This document shows, piece by piece, positions 5,022 through 5,172 of a DNA stretch of 5,172 bases (position 1 is its first letter; the number at the start of each line of letters is the position of its first letter). Below the pieces are notes generated by a model that was not told the origin of the DNA, ran no database searches, and saw nothing but the letters and a program-made list of their open reading frames with translations. Source of the stretch: Planctomycetales bacterium (lineage in GTDB: Bacteria; Planctomycetota; Phycisphaerae; SM23-33); the NCBI GenBank assembly GCA_030631085.1, contig DAOVLV010000177.1, forward strand, positions 1 through 5,172, given 5' to 3'. The position numbers were made by a program, and so were the translations under genes.

Positions 5022-5172
5022 CTATTTCCCGGGTTCGAACAGTTCGTGCATTGTCGCATCCAGGCTTCGGAATGGAACGGTTTTTACTTTGGGTTTGTCC
5101 AGCGTACCGGTAACTCGCACTGTCATTAATTGACTGGCGAGTCCCTCCAACACTTCGCTCAATGCCGCCAGA
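5022..5172 (-). CDS. C-terminal end of a probable AsmA-like protein (partial, 5' end outside window)
   Basis: Only the last 49 codons are present, ending in TAG at 5022-5024, 22 nt before mtnP. The segment reads as an amphipathic helix (LAALSEVLEGLASQL) followed by MTVRVTGTLDKPKVKTVPF and ends in FEPGK. The 'v.VtGTld.PkVk.vP' phrase just before the end is characteristic of the C-termini of AsmA/YhdP-type envelope proteins, long membrane-anchored proteins of the lipid-transport class. The reading frame is supported because it ends just ahead of the mtnP ribosome binding site, whereas the other open frame here runs on through it and gives a low-complexity polar product. With so little visible, the family call is tentative, but a coding tail in this frame is likely. 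Confidence 0.55.
   Translation of the reverse strand, partial: LAALSEVLEGLASQLMTVRVTGTLDKPKVKTVPFRSLDATMHELFEPGK

Overview
The window looks like a piece of a bacterial chromosome, most likely from a planctomycete of the Phycisphaerae type. This is inferred from gene style, not from a marker gene. The clues are an ECF sigma factor coupled to a membrane anti-sigma protein with a C-x(n)-H-x3-C-x2-C zinc motif, a lysine-rich secreted protein I cannot assign to a named family, and an amidohydrolase-superfamily protein next to an MTA phosphorylase. Base composition looks moderately GC-rich by eye (not counted). All seven supported genes lie on the minus strand, so transcription runs from high to low coordinates. 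No gene-free stretch exceeds 300 bases; the longest is the 223-nt gap at 2505-2727.

Right end (5172 to 2728): the C-terminal end of a probable AsmA-like protein (5022-5172, cut by the window edge) is followed after 22 nt by S-methyl-5'-thioadenosine phosphorylase (mtnP, 4115-4999). After 67 nt comes an uncharacterised metal-dependent hydrolase of the amidohydrolase superfamily (2728-4047). Spacing and shared direction suggest one transcription unit. mtnP recycles the methylthioadenosine left by polyamine synthesis and other SAM-consuming reactions. The role of the hydrolase is unknown, and no other methionine-salvage gene is visible.

Middle (2727 to 233): the 223-nt gap holds a candidate ECF-type promoter and a perfect 7-bp inverted repeat. 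It leads into a tight three-gene operon: a secreted lysine-rich protein (1485-2504), an ECF sigma factor 8 nt downstream (847-1476), and a zinc-motif, single-pass membrane anti-sigma factor (233-847) whose ATG overlaps the sigma stop codon (TAATG). The simplest reading is an envelope-signalling module in which the anti-sigma protein holds the sigma factor until a signal arrives. The secreted protein may be its sensor partner or its output, and the released sigma factor may activate its own operon.

Left end (232 to 1): a separate sigma-70-like promoter with a perfect TATAAT box and an inverted repeat between -35 and -10 drives a short protein (1-145, cut by the window edge). It resembles the small antitoxin-like proteins usually found just upstream of RelE/ParE-type toxins. 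Any toxin gene would lie outside the window.

No rRNA, tRNA, CRISPR array, insertion sequence or convincing intrinsic terminator was found.
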